A DNA stretch of 64,000 nt from Alkalimarinus sediminis (lineage in GTDB: Bacteria > Pseudomonadota > Gammaproteobacteria > Pseudomonadales > Oleiphilaceae). The notes under the pieces are model-generated. The model had not been told where the DNA came from and did not search any database. It saw only the letters and a list, made by a program, of their open reading frames with translations. Shown here one piece after another: positions 20,220-28,397 of the stretch. The stretch lies in assembly GCF_026427595.1 (NCBI RefSeq), contig NZ_CP101527.1, forward strand, positions 2,017,501-2,081,500, written 5' to 3'. A program made the translations under genes and the position numbers. Each line of letters starts with the position of its first letter. Positions within the stretch are counted from its first letter, which is position 1.

Positions 20220-20226
20220 GGCCGTT
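20203..20226 (+). terminator. Hairpin overlapping the stop codon of the HTH gene
   Basis: AACGGCCT and AGGCCGTT (8 bp) pair across an 8-nt loop that contains the TAA stop. No U-tract follows, so termination is only a guess. Confidence 0.4.
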
Positions 20227-20230
20227 GATC

Positions 20231-20356
20231 AGACTAGCTAGTCTAGACTAACGTGGCTAGACAAAGATGCCTAAACGACCCTGTATCTAGACTACTGGCC
20301 CTGCATCTAGACTACTGTGAGCCTAGACTGCAAGGTGTTTAGACTGCAGGGTATTC
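20231..20356. repeat. CTAG-dense repeat block
   Basis: Contains a 14-bp perfect palindrome (AGACTAGCTAGTCT, 20231-20244) overlapping a second one (AGTCTAGACT). Two tandem 20-bp units at 20279-20298 and 20299-20318 share CCCTG-ATCTAGACTACTG with two mismatches. Two shorter related units (TAGACTGCA-GG) follow up to about 20350. The tetranucleotide CTAG, normally rare in these genomes, occurs seven times within about 110 bp. Confidence 0.8.
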
Positions 20357-20364
20357 AGAGATTA

Positions 20365-20655
20365 CTAATCACTTTTGCTAGTAGACTCATCAAATGTAAA
20401 CTTGGGTAGGTTTGCATTACCCATAATAAACAGGCACACGCCAGCAAATATACAAAAGAAGAATGACGCCAAAAAGCTCGCTGTTACGGGGTCAGACGCC
20501 CCTAACTCCTGGGTTTTAAGATACAGAAGCACCCCACTAATAGCCGCCAATGTAAAGCTAAAGTAAGCGAAAAAAAGCGCTACTTTTTGCATCATTCCTT
20601 TCGGGTTGCTCTTGATGCCAAGCTCAGCTTGTTCGTTAATATCAGATGTACTCAT
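20365..20655 (-). CDS. Small two-helix membrane protein
   Basis: A 96-residue protein of unknown function with two hydrophobic segments, about residues 25-46 and 60-81, and polar ends. It is 24 bp downstream of mtnA on the same strand and is probably co-transcribed with it. I do not recognise a family. Confidence 0.65.
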   Translation of the reverse strand: MSTSDINEQAELGIKSNPKGMMQKVALFFAYFSFTLAAISGVLLYLKTQELGASDPVTASFLASFFFCIFAGVCLFIMGNANLPKFTFDESTSKSD

Positions 20656-20679
20656 TACATATACTCTCGTTTATTGAAT

Positions 20680-21729
20680 TCAGCCTAATAACGCTTTCAT
20701 CTTTTCTAGTGTAGGTTTTAATACAACACCCTGCTCTGTCACAATCGCGTCAATTAATTCAGCCGGTGTGACATCAAACACAGGGTTAAACGCATCCACC
20801 TGTTCAGGCGACAACTGTATACCCTGAATGGTCGTCACTTCTTCAGCTGTTCGCTCTTCTATCGGAATCAAATCACCTGATGATAATGACATATCAACCG
20901 TACTTGAAGGTGCCACGACCATAAATTTAATACCATGATAGCGCGCTAACACTGCCAAACTATAGGTCCCGATTTTATTTGCGGCATCGCCATTGGCAGT
21001 AATTCGGTCTGCTCCCACCACCACCCATTTAACGTCACCTTGCTTCATAATATGAGCAGCGGCAGAATCTGCGTTTAACGTGACAGGAATTCCATCCCTT
21101 TGCAACTCCCAAGCGGTTAATCTAGCCCCTTGTAGCCACGGTCGTGTTTCATCAGCATATACATGGTTAATAATACGATGCTTCCAACCATGCCTGATTA
21201 CCCCCAAAGCGGTACCATAACCGCCAGTGGCTAAAGATCCGGTATTGCAATGGGTTATGACTGAAAAAGGCAAATCAGCCGATTCAGCCATTAACTCGGC
21301 ACCGAGTTTACCCATAAGTTTGTTCGCGTCTACATCTTCATTGTGGATATTTTTTGCCTCATTAAGAAGTGCTACCGTAGGATTCTGTTGATCGGGTAGA
21401 GACTCGATTAGGCGCTTCATACGATCAAGCGCCCAGAACAAGTTAACGGCCGTTGGTCTAGAGTTGGCCAACTCATTCAACGCAGCATCAATTTTAGTTT
21501 TCCAACTGACACTATACTCGTCATAGGCATCACGACAAGCCAACACAACACCATAAGCCGCGCTCACGCCGATTGCTGGAGCACCCCTGACGACCATCTC
21601 AGTAATCGCACTAGCGGTCTCTGATGAGGTGTTGCAGGTAATAAATACCTCTTGCCCAGGCAGCAATCGTTGATCTAACAACTCAAGGTGATCACTCTCC
21701 CACTTAATAGCTTCAACACCGCTACTCAT
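20680..21729 (-). CDS. mtnA: S-methyl-5-thioribose-1-phosphate isomerase
   Basis: Isomerises MTR-1-phosphate to MTRu-1-phosphate in methionine salvage. The 349-residue length is normal. Family landmarks include [15 protein letters not shown] near residue 50, the catalytic cysteine in [18 protein letters not shown] and the catalytic aspartate in [19 protein letters not shown]. It is divergent from mtaD. This pairing with mtaD matches the Pseudomonas route in which methylthioadenosine is first deaminated. The ATG is at 21729. Confidence 0.96.
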   Translation of the reverse strand: MSSGVEAIKWESDHLELLDQRLLPGQEVFITCNTSSETASAITEMVVRGAPAIGVSAAYGVVLACRDAYDEYSVSWKTKIDAALNELANSRPTAVNLFWALDRMKRLIESLPDQQNPTVALLNEAKNIHNEDVDANKLMGKLGAELMAESADLPFSVITHCNTGSLATGGYGTALGVIRHGWKHRIINHVYADETRPWLQGARLTAWELQRDGIPVTLNADSAAAHIMKQGDVKWVVVGADRITANGDAANKIGTYSLAVLARYHGIKFMVVAPSSTVDMSLSSGDLIPIEERTAEEVTTIQGIQLSPEQVDAFNPVFDVTPAELIDAIVTEQGVVLKPTLEKMKALLG

Positions 21730-21933
21730 TCATTACCTCTTTCGCAGATTCTTTAGTTCAATGATGATTATTTCGGCCTAGTTTACGGGCAAAGCCGCTG
21801 TAAATGAACGATTAATACAAAAACAGCCCATGATTTTACCTTTGATGAAAAAACTGTAATAAAGCGATAAGACAGCTAACATCATTCAAGGTATACTGAG
21901 CCGAATATTAATTGGATATCACTCATAGATTTT

Positions 21934-23289
21934 ATGCTTAACAATCAATCAGTAGACACCATAATCCATGCCCGCTGGGTGATTCCTGTCATCCCTCATA
22001 ATACCGTGTATGAAAATCACAGTGTGGTTATATCTGGGCACAAAATTCTAGATATCCTGCCTAAAGACGCAGCCTTGGTAAAATATACGGCAAAAGAAAT
22101 ATTTAGCCTTGATGAGCATCATGCATTGTTACCTGGACTTATTAATGCCCACGGTCATAGCGCGATGAGTTTATTTCGAGGGTTAGCCGACGATTTACCC
22201 TTAATGGAGTGGTTAAATAATCATATTTGGCCTGCTGAAGCCAAGTGGGTGGATGAAGACTTTGTTGCAGATGGCACTTTACTCGCCATCACAGAGATGA
22301 TCAGAAGTGGCACAACCTGTTATAGCGACATGTATTTCTTCCCTAATATTAGCGCTAAGGTAGCCGCCGAGCATAAAATGAGGACACAAATATGCTTCCC
22401 GGTGATAGATTTCCCCACAGCGTGGGCTCAAAATTCTGATGAGTATATACACAAGGGTGTAGAACTATTTGATCAGTATCGGAATAGTGATTACGTTAAT
22501 GTTGCTTTTGGCCCTCATGCACCCTATACCGTATCGAATGACCCATTGAAACAAGTTGCTACACTAGCTGACCAACTTAACGCCCAAATACAGATTCATT
22601 TACACGAAACAGCCTTTGAAGTTAAGGAGTCAATTGAGCAGTACGGCGTTACTCCAATTAAACGACTCGCAGAGCTAGGCTTGTTATCACCATCGCTACA
22701 GTGTGTACATATGACTCAGCTTAGTGATGACGATATTACACTAATCGCTGAGAGCGGTGCCCATGTAATCCATTGCCCAGAGTCAAACTTAAAGCTTGCC
22801 AGTGGCTTTGCACCAGTTGACAAGTTACTCAACGCCGGAGTGAATGTAGCCCTAGGTACAGATGGAGCAGCGAGTAATAACGACCTAGACCTCTTAGGCG
22901 AAATGAAAACCGCTGCACTGATCGGCAAAGCAGTAGCGGGTGATGCGTCAGCGGTTAGCGCCCATCAAGCATTGGAAATGGCAACCATCAATGGCGCTAA
23001 GTCAATGGGGCTAGAAGAAAAAATCGGTTCATTAGAATCTGGTAAACTAGCGGATATTATAGCGATCGATCTAGGCCAGATAGACTGTCAACCGGTCTAT
23101 GACCCCGCATCTCATATTGTTTATGCGACCAACAGCCACCAGGTTACCCATAGTTGGATTGGCGGCGATATACATATGAACAACCGGCAGCTTGTAATGA
23201 TCGACACATTACACTTGAACGCTCGCGTCAAACAGTGGGCTCAAAAAATAAAAGACGCCGATAGCCAGCAAGCATCGGTCACGGCTTAG
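21934..23289 (+). CDS. mtaD: 5-methylthioadenosine / S-adenosylhomocysteine deaminase
   Basis: A TRZ/ATZ-type amidohydrolase of 451 residues that deaminates methylthioadenosine to methylthioinosine. The metal-site motifs are all present: HGHSAMSLFRG near residue 70, GPHAPYTVS near 192, QIHLHET near 217, VIHCPESNLKLASG and the aspartate in GTDGAASNNDLD. It lies opposite mtnA and directly before ubiG, as in Pseudomonas (PA3170-type locus). Substrate choice between MTA and SAH or adenosine cannot be read from sequence with certainty. Confidence 0.92.
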   Translation: MLNNQSVDTIIHARWVIPVIPHNTVYENHSVVISGHKILDILPKDAALVKYTAKEIFSLDEHHALLPGLINAHGHSAMSLFRGLADDLPLMEWLNNHIWPAEAKWVDEDFVADGTLLAITEMIRSGTTCYSDMYFFPNISAKVAAEHKMRTQICFPVIDFPTAWAQNSDEYIHKGVELFDQYRNSDYVNVAFGPHAPYTVSNDPLKQVATLADQLNAQIQIHLHETAFEVKESIEQYGVTPIKRLAELGLLSPSLQCVHMTQLSDDDITLIAESGAHVIHCPESNLKLASGFAPVDKLLNAGVNVALGTDGAASNNDLDLLGEMKTAALIGKAVAGDASAVSAHQALEMATINGAKSMGLEEKIGSLESGKLADIIAIDLGQIDCQPVYDPASHIVYATNSHQVTHSWIGGDIHMNNRQLVMIDTLHLNARVKQWAQKIKDADSQQASVTA

Positions 23290-23360
23290 TCGTTTTAGGT
23301 TTGCACACATTGATCAACACATTCAAATACCATTGATATACGTATTAAGGTCAAATCACC

Positions 23361-24074
23361 ATGAATAACCCAGCATACAAAAACGTAGACAGCAACGAGA
23401 TTGCAAAATTTGAGGCATTAGCTAGCCGTTGGTGGGATAGAGAAAGTGAATTCAAGCCGTTACATGATATCAACCCTTTACGGGTTAACTATATTGATGA
23501 GAGGGCCAACCTACCGGGTAAAAAAGTCTTAGACGTTGGCTGTGGCGGCGGCATTTTATCAGAAGGGCTATCTCAGCGTGGCGCACATGTTGACGGTATT
23601 GATATGGGTGAAGCGCCTTTGGCGGTTGCTCGCTTGCACGGTCTTGAGTCTGGCGTTAGCGTTAATTACAGGCAGATTACCGTTGAAGAGCTAGCCAGTC
23701 AGGAACAAGGCAGTTACGACGTCGTTAGCTGTCTTGAAATGTTAGAGCATGTACCTGAGCCCGCATCGGTAATAAAAGCCTGTTTCGATCTTCTAAAACC
23801 CGGTGGAAAACTCTTTCTGTCAACATTAAACCGAAACCCAAAGTCGTTTCTATTTGCCATAGTTGGCGCGGAGCACATCCTAAAAATGCTACCCAAGGGG
23901 ACCCATGAATATAAAAAATTCATTCGCCCTTCTGAGTTAGCCGGGTTTGTAAGAGATGCAGGATTCGAGCTTAAAGACCTTACAGGGATGACCTACAACC
24001 CGATTACAAAACGCTATAAGCTGGGCAAAGACGTTGATGTAAACTACTTAATGTACGCCGTTAAACCTGCTTAA
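23361..24074 (+). CDS. ubiG: Ubiquinone biosynthesis O-methyltransferase
   Basis: Performs both O-methylations in ubiquinone biosynthesis using SAM. At 237 residues it begins with the typical [23 protein letters not shown] stretch (shown here only in part: [10 protein letters not shown]). It carries SAM motif I as [13 protein letters not shown] and the downstream [12 protein letters not shown]. It is followed by mupP after 27 bp and probably forms an operon with it and the YciK-type gene. Confidence 0.97.
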   Translation: MNNPAYKNVDSNEIAKFEALASRWWDRESEFKPLHDINPLRVNYIDERANLPGKKVLDVGCGGGILSEGLSQRGAHVDGIDMGEAPLAVARLHGLESGVSVNYRQITVEELASQEQGSYDVVSCLEMLEHVPEPASVIKACFDLLKPGGKLFLSTLNRNPKSFLFAIVGAEHILKMLPKGTHEYKKFIRPSELAGFVRDAGFELKDLTGMTYNPITKRYKLGKDVDVNYLMYAVKPA

Positions 24075-24101
24075 TTACCACTGATTACAGAAGAGAAACT
24101 A

Positions 24102-24773
24102 GTGTTAACATTTACACCTGAAGCAGTTCTATTCGATCTTGATGGTACGTTGCTAGATACGGCGCCGGATTTTATCAGGGTGCTCAACCAACAACGCCTA
24201 ATGCACAACCAAGAGGCACTAGCGCCTCACCTAATAAGAGAGACTGTTTCAAACGGTGCACGAGCATTAATCAAACTAGCATTTGGCCTTGAGAGCGGTG
24301 ATGACAATTTCATTGATAGACATACAGAACTATTGGCGCTGTATGAAGCCACTATCGCTGAAGAAACTGTCTTTTTCCCTGGAATCGACCTATTTTTAAA
24401 ACAGCTAGAAGCAAGTTCGATACCTTGGGGCATCGTAACCAACAAACCATCACGCTTTACGCGTCCGTTACTAGAACGACTAAACCTACATAAGCGATGT
24501 AGTGTAACCGTCTGCCCCGATGATGTAAGCCATAGCAAACCACACCCAGAACCACTATTTCTAGCCTGTAATAAGCTTAATTGCTCACCCCAGAAGTCAC
24601 TATACATAGGTGATCATGAGCGAGACATAGAAGCGGGTCGTCGTGCTGGCATGATCACCATCGCTGCCAGATACGGTTACATTGATATCCCAGAACGGGT
24701 TGATGACTGGAAAGCAGATCTGATCATCGATCACGGAAACGAACTCACTGAATGGCTTAAAGCGGTCAGTTAA
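24102..24773 (+). CDS. mupP: N-acetylmuramic acid 6-phosphate phosphatase (Gph-like HAD)
   Basis: A HAD-superfamily phosphatase of 223 residues with the nucleophile motif FDLDGTLLDTAPD near residue 11, motif II at VTNKPSR, lysine in SHSKPHPEP, and the acidic YIGDHERDIEAG. The sequence alone would fit phosphoglycolate phosphatase. The location between ubiG and a YciK-type gene is that of MupP, which works in MurNAc recycling in Pseudomonas, so I prefer that name. Start codon is GTG at 24102, with AAGAGA about 9 nt upstream. Confidence 0.85.
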   Translation: MLTFTPEAVLFDLDGTLLDTAPDFIRVLNQQRLMHNQEALAPHLIRETVSNGARALIKLAFGLESGDDNFIDRHTELLALYEATIAEETVFFPGIDLFLKQLEASSIPWGIVTNKPSRFTRPLLERLNLHKRCSVTVCPDDVSHSKPHPEPLFLACNKLNCSPQKSLYIGDHERDIEAGRRAGMITIAARYGYIDIPERVDDWKADLIIDHGNELTEWLKAVS

Positions 24774-24793
24774 TAAAAACAGGTCAAGCTATT

Positions 24794-25543
24794 ATGCAAA
24801 ACTATCAAGCCCCAAAAGACCTTTTAGAAGGTAAAGTCATATTGGTTACCGGAGCAGGAGCAGGCATTGGCCAAGCAGCTGCTAAAACATTTGCGGCTCA
24901 TGGCGCAACTGTTATTTTACTGGGTCGAACCATTAAAAAACTCGAAGATGTGTACGACGAAATTGAAGCAGCGGGCTACCCTCAAGCAGCTATCTACCCT
25001 ATGAACTTAGAAGGCGCTGTCGCTAAAGATTATGACGATATGGCAGCAACCATTCAAAAGGAGTTTGGCCGCCTCGACGGCATTCTTCACAATGCGGCGC
25101 TTTTAGGAAGCCTAACCCCTATCGAACAGTACGACCCTGATGAGTGGCTGAAGCTTATGCAGGTCAATCTGAACGCACCATTTATGATGACCCAAGCGCT
25201 CATTTCACTGCTAAGAGAGTCCGAAGATGCATCAATCATCTTCACATCATCAAGTGTCGGTAGAAAAGGCCGCGCTTACTGGGGTGCATACGCCGTCTCA
25301 AAGTTTGGTGTGGAAGGGCTAATGCAAACGCTTTCAGATGAGTTAGACGATGAGCATCACAACGTTAGGGTAAATAGTATCAACCCTGGCGCAACCAGAA
25401 CCAATATGAGAGCTCACGCCTACCCTGCCGAAAACCCCGTACATAACCCGTTACCCGAAGATATTATGAGTACTTACTTATACTTGATGGGTAGAGATAG
25501 CGCCGGTACTACAGGACAAGCATTTGACGCACAAAAGAAATAG
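24794..25543 (+). CDS. YciK-family short-chain dehydrogenase
   Basis: A 249-residue SDR oxidoreductase with the cofactor motif VTGAGAGIGQ near residue 18, HNAALLG (in place of NNAG), catalytic Ser in FTSSSVG, and YAVSK as the YxxxK motif. The YciK family begins with a Y-P-DLL-K segment as here. Substrate unknown. Likely the last gene of the ubiG-mupP operon. Confidence 0.9.
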   Translation: MQNYQAPKDLLEGKVILVTGAGAGIGQAAAKTFAAHGATVILLGRTIKKLEDVYDEIEAAGYPQAAIYPMNLEGAVAKDYDDMAATIQKEFGRLDGILHNAALLGSLTPIEQYDPDEWLKLMQVNLNAPFMMTQALISLLRESEDASIIFTSSSVGRKGRAYWGAYAVSKFGVEGLMQTLSDELDDEHHNVRVNSINPGATRTNMRAHAYPAENPVHNPLPEDIMSTYLYLMGRDSAGTTGQAFDAQKK

Positions 25544-25924
25544 GTTGTTTTAGATAGCTAGGCCTAACCTTAATAGTAAAATTATAGCCTTGGTGAGGCG
25601 GAGGGGCTATGAAAGCACCCTTTAACAGTGCTTTGCGACTAAGAACCGCTCCTACAATTGCTCATAAAATATACGAAGCCTTGTGCAGGAGCGCTACTTT
25701 AAGTGTTAAGAAGATTCAATTTAGCACAAATGTTGTGCTGAAGAGTTTGATAGCAGAAGAGTGACGAAGCCTCAGCCTCAAAGAGTTATCAGGGGCTTTA
25801 TTACAACCCCCAATATAGCAGCTCGCCAATAGTTCCTTTACCACTGATTTGACCCTGACAATGCTCCCGCCTCCTATCGCCAAGACTAAGAAGCATTATC
25901 GATTCAATACAAAGGAAGCGAGCC
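25544..25924. other. Intergenic region of 381 bp with a REP-like inverted pair
   Basis: No gene seen. It holds the REP-like pair at 25635-25704. The rest is unremarkable, and contains the end of the ccm operon transcript and the end of the yciK transcript, which converge here. Confidence 0.5.
25635..25704. repeat. REP-like inverted pair (REPIN-like)
   Basis: On the minus strand CAATTGTAGGAGCGG reads toward 25635. On the plus strand CTTGTGCAGGAGCG starts near 25680. The two arms match at about 11 of 14 positions and enclose about 25 bp. The core TGTAGGAGCGG is like the extragenic palindromes (REP, GTAG type) of Pseudomonas. It lies between convergent transcripts, a usual REP position. Confidence 0.45.
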
Positions 25925-27283
25925 TTAATTCACCTTTTCGTTAATCACTACTTTAACCACTTCACCACTACCGACCTTCACGGGTGACATACCGCCTTGT
26001 AGATCACCAGGCATAGCGCCCGGTTGGCCGCTTTTCGAAACTCTGGCAATAATACTCACCTCTTCTGCAGAGGATATCTTCGCCATTGGCCCCATAGCCA
26101 TTTCATCATTTAAAGTAACTAAGATCGGTAAACTAGATACCGTCTGACGGCTTGCAGCCAGAGGCATAGGTGAACCATTAACCGCTCTCGCAAAGATGAA
26201 AATAATATCATCAGGAGATACTTCACTGGCTAAAGACGCATCCAACTCGACTAGGACTTTGACATCAGCACCCACAGAAGACGAGGTGTTACTTTGCTCG
26301 TTTGGATCGTCCGTTGTCTGTCCCTGAACCGCTTCAGAATTTGACTCTAACGGTGCCTCAGAATATTTATCTACAGGTAGTGGCAGACCTAAAGCGGCTC
26401 TTGCTTTGTTGATACCGGCAACTATCGCATCTCGACTCGGGTTATCGGGCTCTACTTCTAAAATACGTCCCCAATACTTAATGGCATCTTCGTATTGACC
26501 CTGTTCGAAAGCGCTTATCCCCAACAAACCTAACCCATTAGTTTCGTCAGGATTAGTGGCAAATGCTTTATCAAGAATACTTTTAACCTTATCTGTCATC
26601 TGACCCTGCTCAGCAAAAAACAGTGCTTGTGCAGCCAAACCATAAATAGCAGATGCATCTTCCTGCTCTTTTTCGAGTAACTCTGCCATTCTCAAAAACG
26701 CATAGGAAGCTTGATCATACTTTTCAAGATTCATACTAGAACGGGCCAACATAAACCAACCATCTGGGTTGTCTGGGTTTGCTTCAAGCTTCTCTCTTAA
26801 CGCGACCAGTAACTCATCAATATTCTGCTTTGGCATGCCTTCGCTAATCGCAGGCACCGAGTTACCCCACTCACGGTATTGCTCTACGCCGTCTAAAGCA
26901 CCCCACTTTGCGTAAAGTGCATAACTCACAATTGGAATACTCAACAACATTATGCCGGTCATACTCCAAGCCGCGACACTTACTTTCATCGATTTTGCCG
27001 CGCTTTCAGCATCATGGCTTAAACCATCAACGTCAGTAATAAGACCCGCTTCTAACTCGCTTTTAAGCTGTTCAAATTGCTCGTCTGATAAATTGCCGGC
27101 TTCTTTTTCTGCATTAATTTCTTCAAGTCGATCTTTAAAAAAGGCGATATTTTGTGACCGCCTATCAAGCGCCTCAACGCTCCCCTCATTACTTTTTGCT
27201 CGATGAGCTCTAACAACAGGGTAAAGCACAAAACCTAATGCTAAAACGACTAAAACGACGGATATAACCCAAAAATCACTCAT
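25925..27283 (-). CDS. ccmI: Cytochrome c maturation protein CcmI
   Basis: Presents apocytochrome c to the haem ligation complex. The 452-residue protein has two membrane segments, residues about 5-24 and 100-122, with a coiled-coil loop between them (RRSQNIAFFKDRLEEI). A periplasmic TPR region follows (residues about 160-310, e.g. NPDNPDGWFMLARSSMNLEKY), and then a C-terminal beta-rich domain. It is 3 bp after ccmH. No terminator was recognised after it. Confidence 0.94.
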   Translation of the reverse strand: MSDFWVISVVLVVLALGFVLYPVVRAHRAKSNEGSVEALDRRSQNIAFFKDRLEEINAEKEAGNLSDEQFEQLKSELEAGLITDVDGLSHDAESAAKSMKVSVAAWSMTGIMLLSIPIVSYALYAKWGALDGVEQYREWGNSVPAISEGMPKQNIDELLVALREKLEANPDNPDGWFMLARSSMNLEKYDQASYAFLRMAELLEKEQEDASAIYGLAAQALFFAEQGQMTDKVKSILDKAFATNPDETNGLGLLGISAFEQGQYEDAIKYWGRILEVEPDNPSRDAIVAGINKARAALGLPLPVDKYSEAPLESNSEAVQGQTTDDPNEQSNTSSSVGADVKVLVELDASLASEVSPDDIIFIFARAVNGSPMPLAASRQTVSSLPILVTLNDEMAMGPMAKISSAEEVSIIARVSKSGQPGAMPGDLQGGMSPVKVGSGEVVKVVINEKVN

Positions 27284-27286
27284 TTA

Positions 27287-27769
27287 CTACTTCTCGTCTT
27301 CAGACAAAATATTACTTAACTGGCTCTTCTCTTCATTCGAGAGTGTAGAGCCACTGTCAGTTAATGCTTCACGCTTCTTGCGAGCGCTAATAATCACAAT
27401 CACCAAGCCCAATAAAGCAATGGCTGCAGGGCCTAACCATAAAAGATAGGTAGACGCATCGAATTTTGGTTTGTAGACAACAAAATTACCGTAACGCTCA
27501 ACCATAAAGTCCACTATCTGTTCTTCGTTGTCCCCTTCTAATATCAGACGGTGCACTTCGTTTCGCAGATCTTTCGCGATCGGTGCATTAGAATCTGCAA
27601 TATTCTGATTCTGACATTTAGGGCAACGTAACTCTTCGGTCAAACGTTGATATTGTGAGCGCTGCTCATCGGTGTTAAACACGATAGTGTCTTCACCCTC
27701 TTCTGCTGAAACCGCAGCCCCTAGCAAAAGTGATACTAGCATGAACAAAGTGGTGGTTAATTTCTTCAC
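27287..27769 (-). CDS. ccmH: Cytochrome c maturation protein CcmH (CcmL type)
   Basis: Thiol-disulfide component for apocytochrome c. The 160-residue chain has a signal peptide, the conserved ELRCPKCQNQNIADS (two-cysteine motif near residue 49), and a membrane segment near 105-128 with a short cytoplasmic tail. It is the short, separate form, with CcmI encoded by the next gene. Confidence 0.96.
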   Translation of the reverse strand: MKKLTTTLFMLVSLLLGAAVSAEEGEDTIVFNTDEQRSQYQRLTEELRCPKCQNQNIADSNAPIAKDLRNEVHRLILEGDNEEQIVDFMVERYGNFVVYKPKFDASTYLLWLGPAAIALLGLVIVIISARKKREALTDSGSTLSNEEKSQLSNILSEDEK

Positions 27770-27802
27770 AGTTTTTCGTCTCGTCCTCTTAGTAATAACT
27801 TA

Positions 27803-28339
27803 CTAACGTTCTTGTGCGTACTGATTAACTTTTGGCTCTAATATGCTTTTCCATACGGTGTCATCTACAACACCTACATGGCGATAACGCACTACTCCCT
27901 TCTTGTCGACGATATACGTTTCGGGAGCACCATATACCCCTAGGTCTAACCCTAACTTTCCTTTTTCGTCAAAAATATTAAACAAGTATGGGTCTTTGAG
28001 TTTTATAAGCCACTCTTTAGCGGCATCTCGATCATCTTTATAGTTGAGACCAATAACCGGTACCTGATATTGCTTGGCAATTTTCAACAAGTAAGGGTGC
28101 TCGACACGGCATGAGGGACACCAAGTAGCCCATACATTTACCAGCGAGACTTTTCCTTTAACGTCTTGTTGAGACAAGAACTTTGCAGGATCTTGAAGGC
28201 TTGGCAAATTAAACGCCGGGAACGGGTCATCTATTCGGGCAGACTCCAGTTTTGTAGGGTCGTTACCCAACCCCCAAAACAAGACCACACCAATAACAGC
28301 AGCCAAAACCAATGGTAAAAATAACAGTGCTCGTTTCAT
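27803..28339 (-). CDS. ccmG: Thiol:disulfide interchange protein CcmG/DsbE
   Basis: Membrane-anchored periplasmic thioredoxin that reduces the apocytochrome haem-binding motif. A single N-terminal anchor (residues 4-22) is followed by a thioredoxin fold with the active site WATWCPSC near residue 73, and the acidic YGAPETYIVDKKG typical of DsbE. 178 residues. Confidence 0.97.
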   Translation of the reverse strand: MKRALLFLPLVLAAVIGVVLFWGLGNDPTKLESARIDDPFPAFNLPSLQDPAKFLSQQDVKGKVSLVNVWATWCPSCRVEHPYLLKIAKQYQVPVIGLNYKDDRDAAKEWLIKLKDPYLFNIFDEKGKLGLDLGVYGAPETYIVDKKGVVRYRHVGVVDDTVWKSILEPKVNQYAQER

Positions 28340-28397
28340 ATTTCGAATTTAAACCTTTAAAAAATCCCTTACATCAAACTCAACTTGTAGTTAAACC

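Noticed and set aside
21730-21933. SAM or SAH riboswitch between mtnA and mtaD
   Set aside because: No matching conserved core or stem arrangement was visible in this 204-bp gap.
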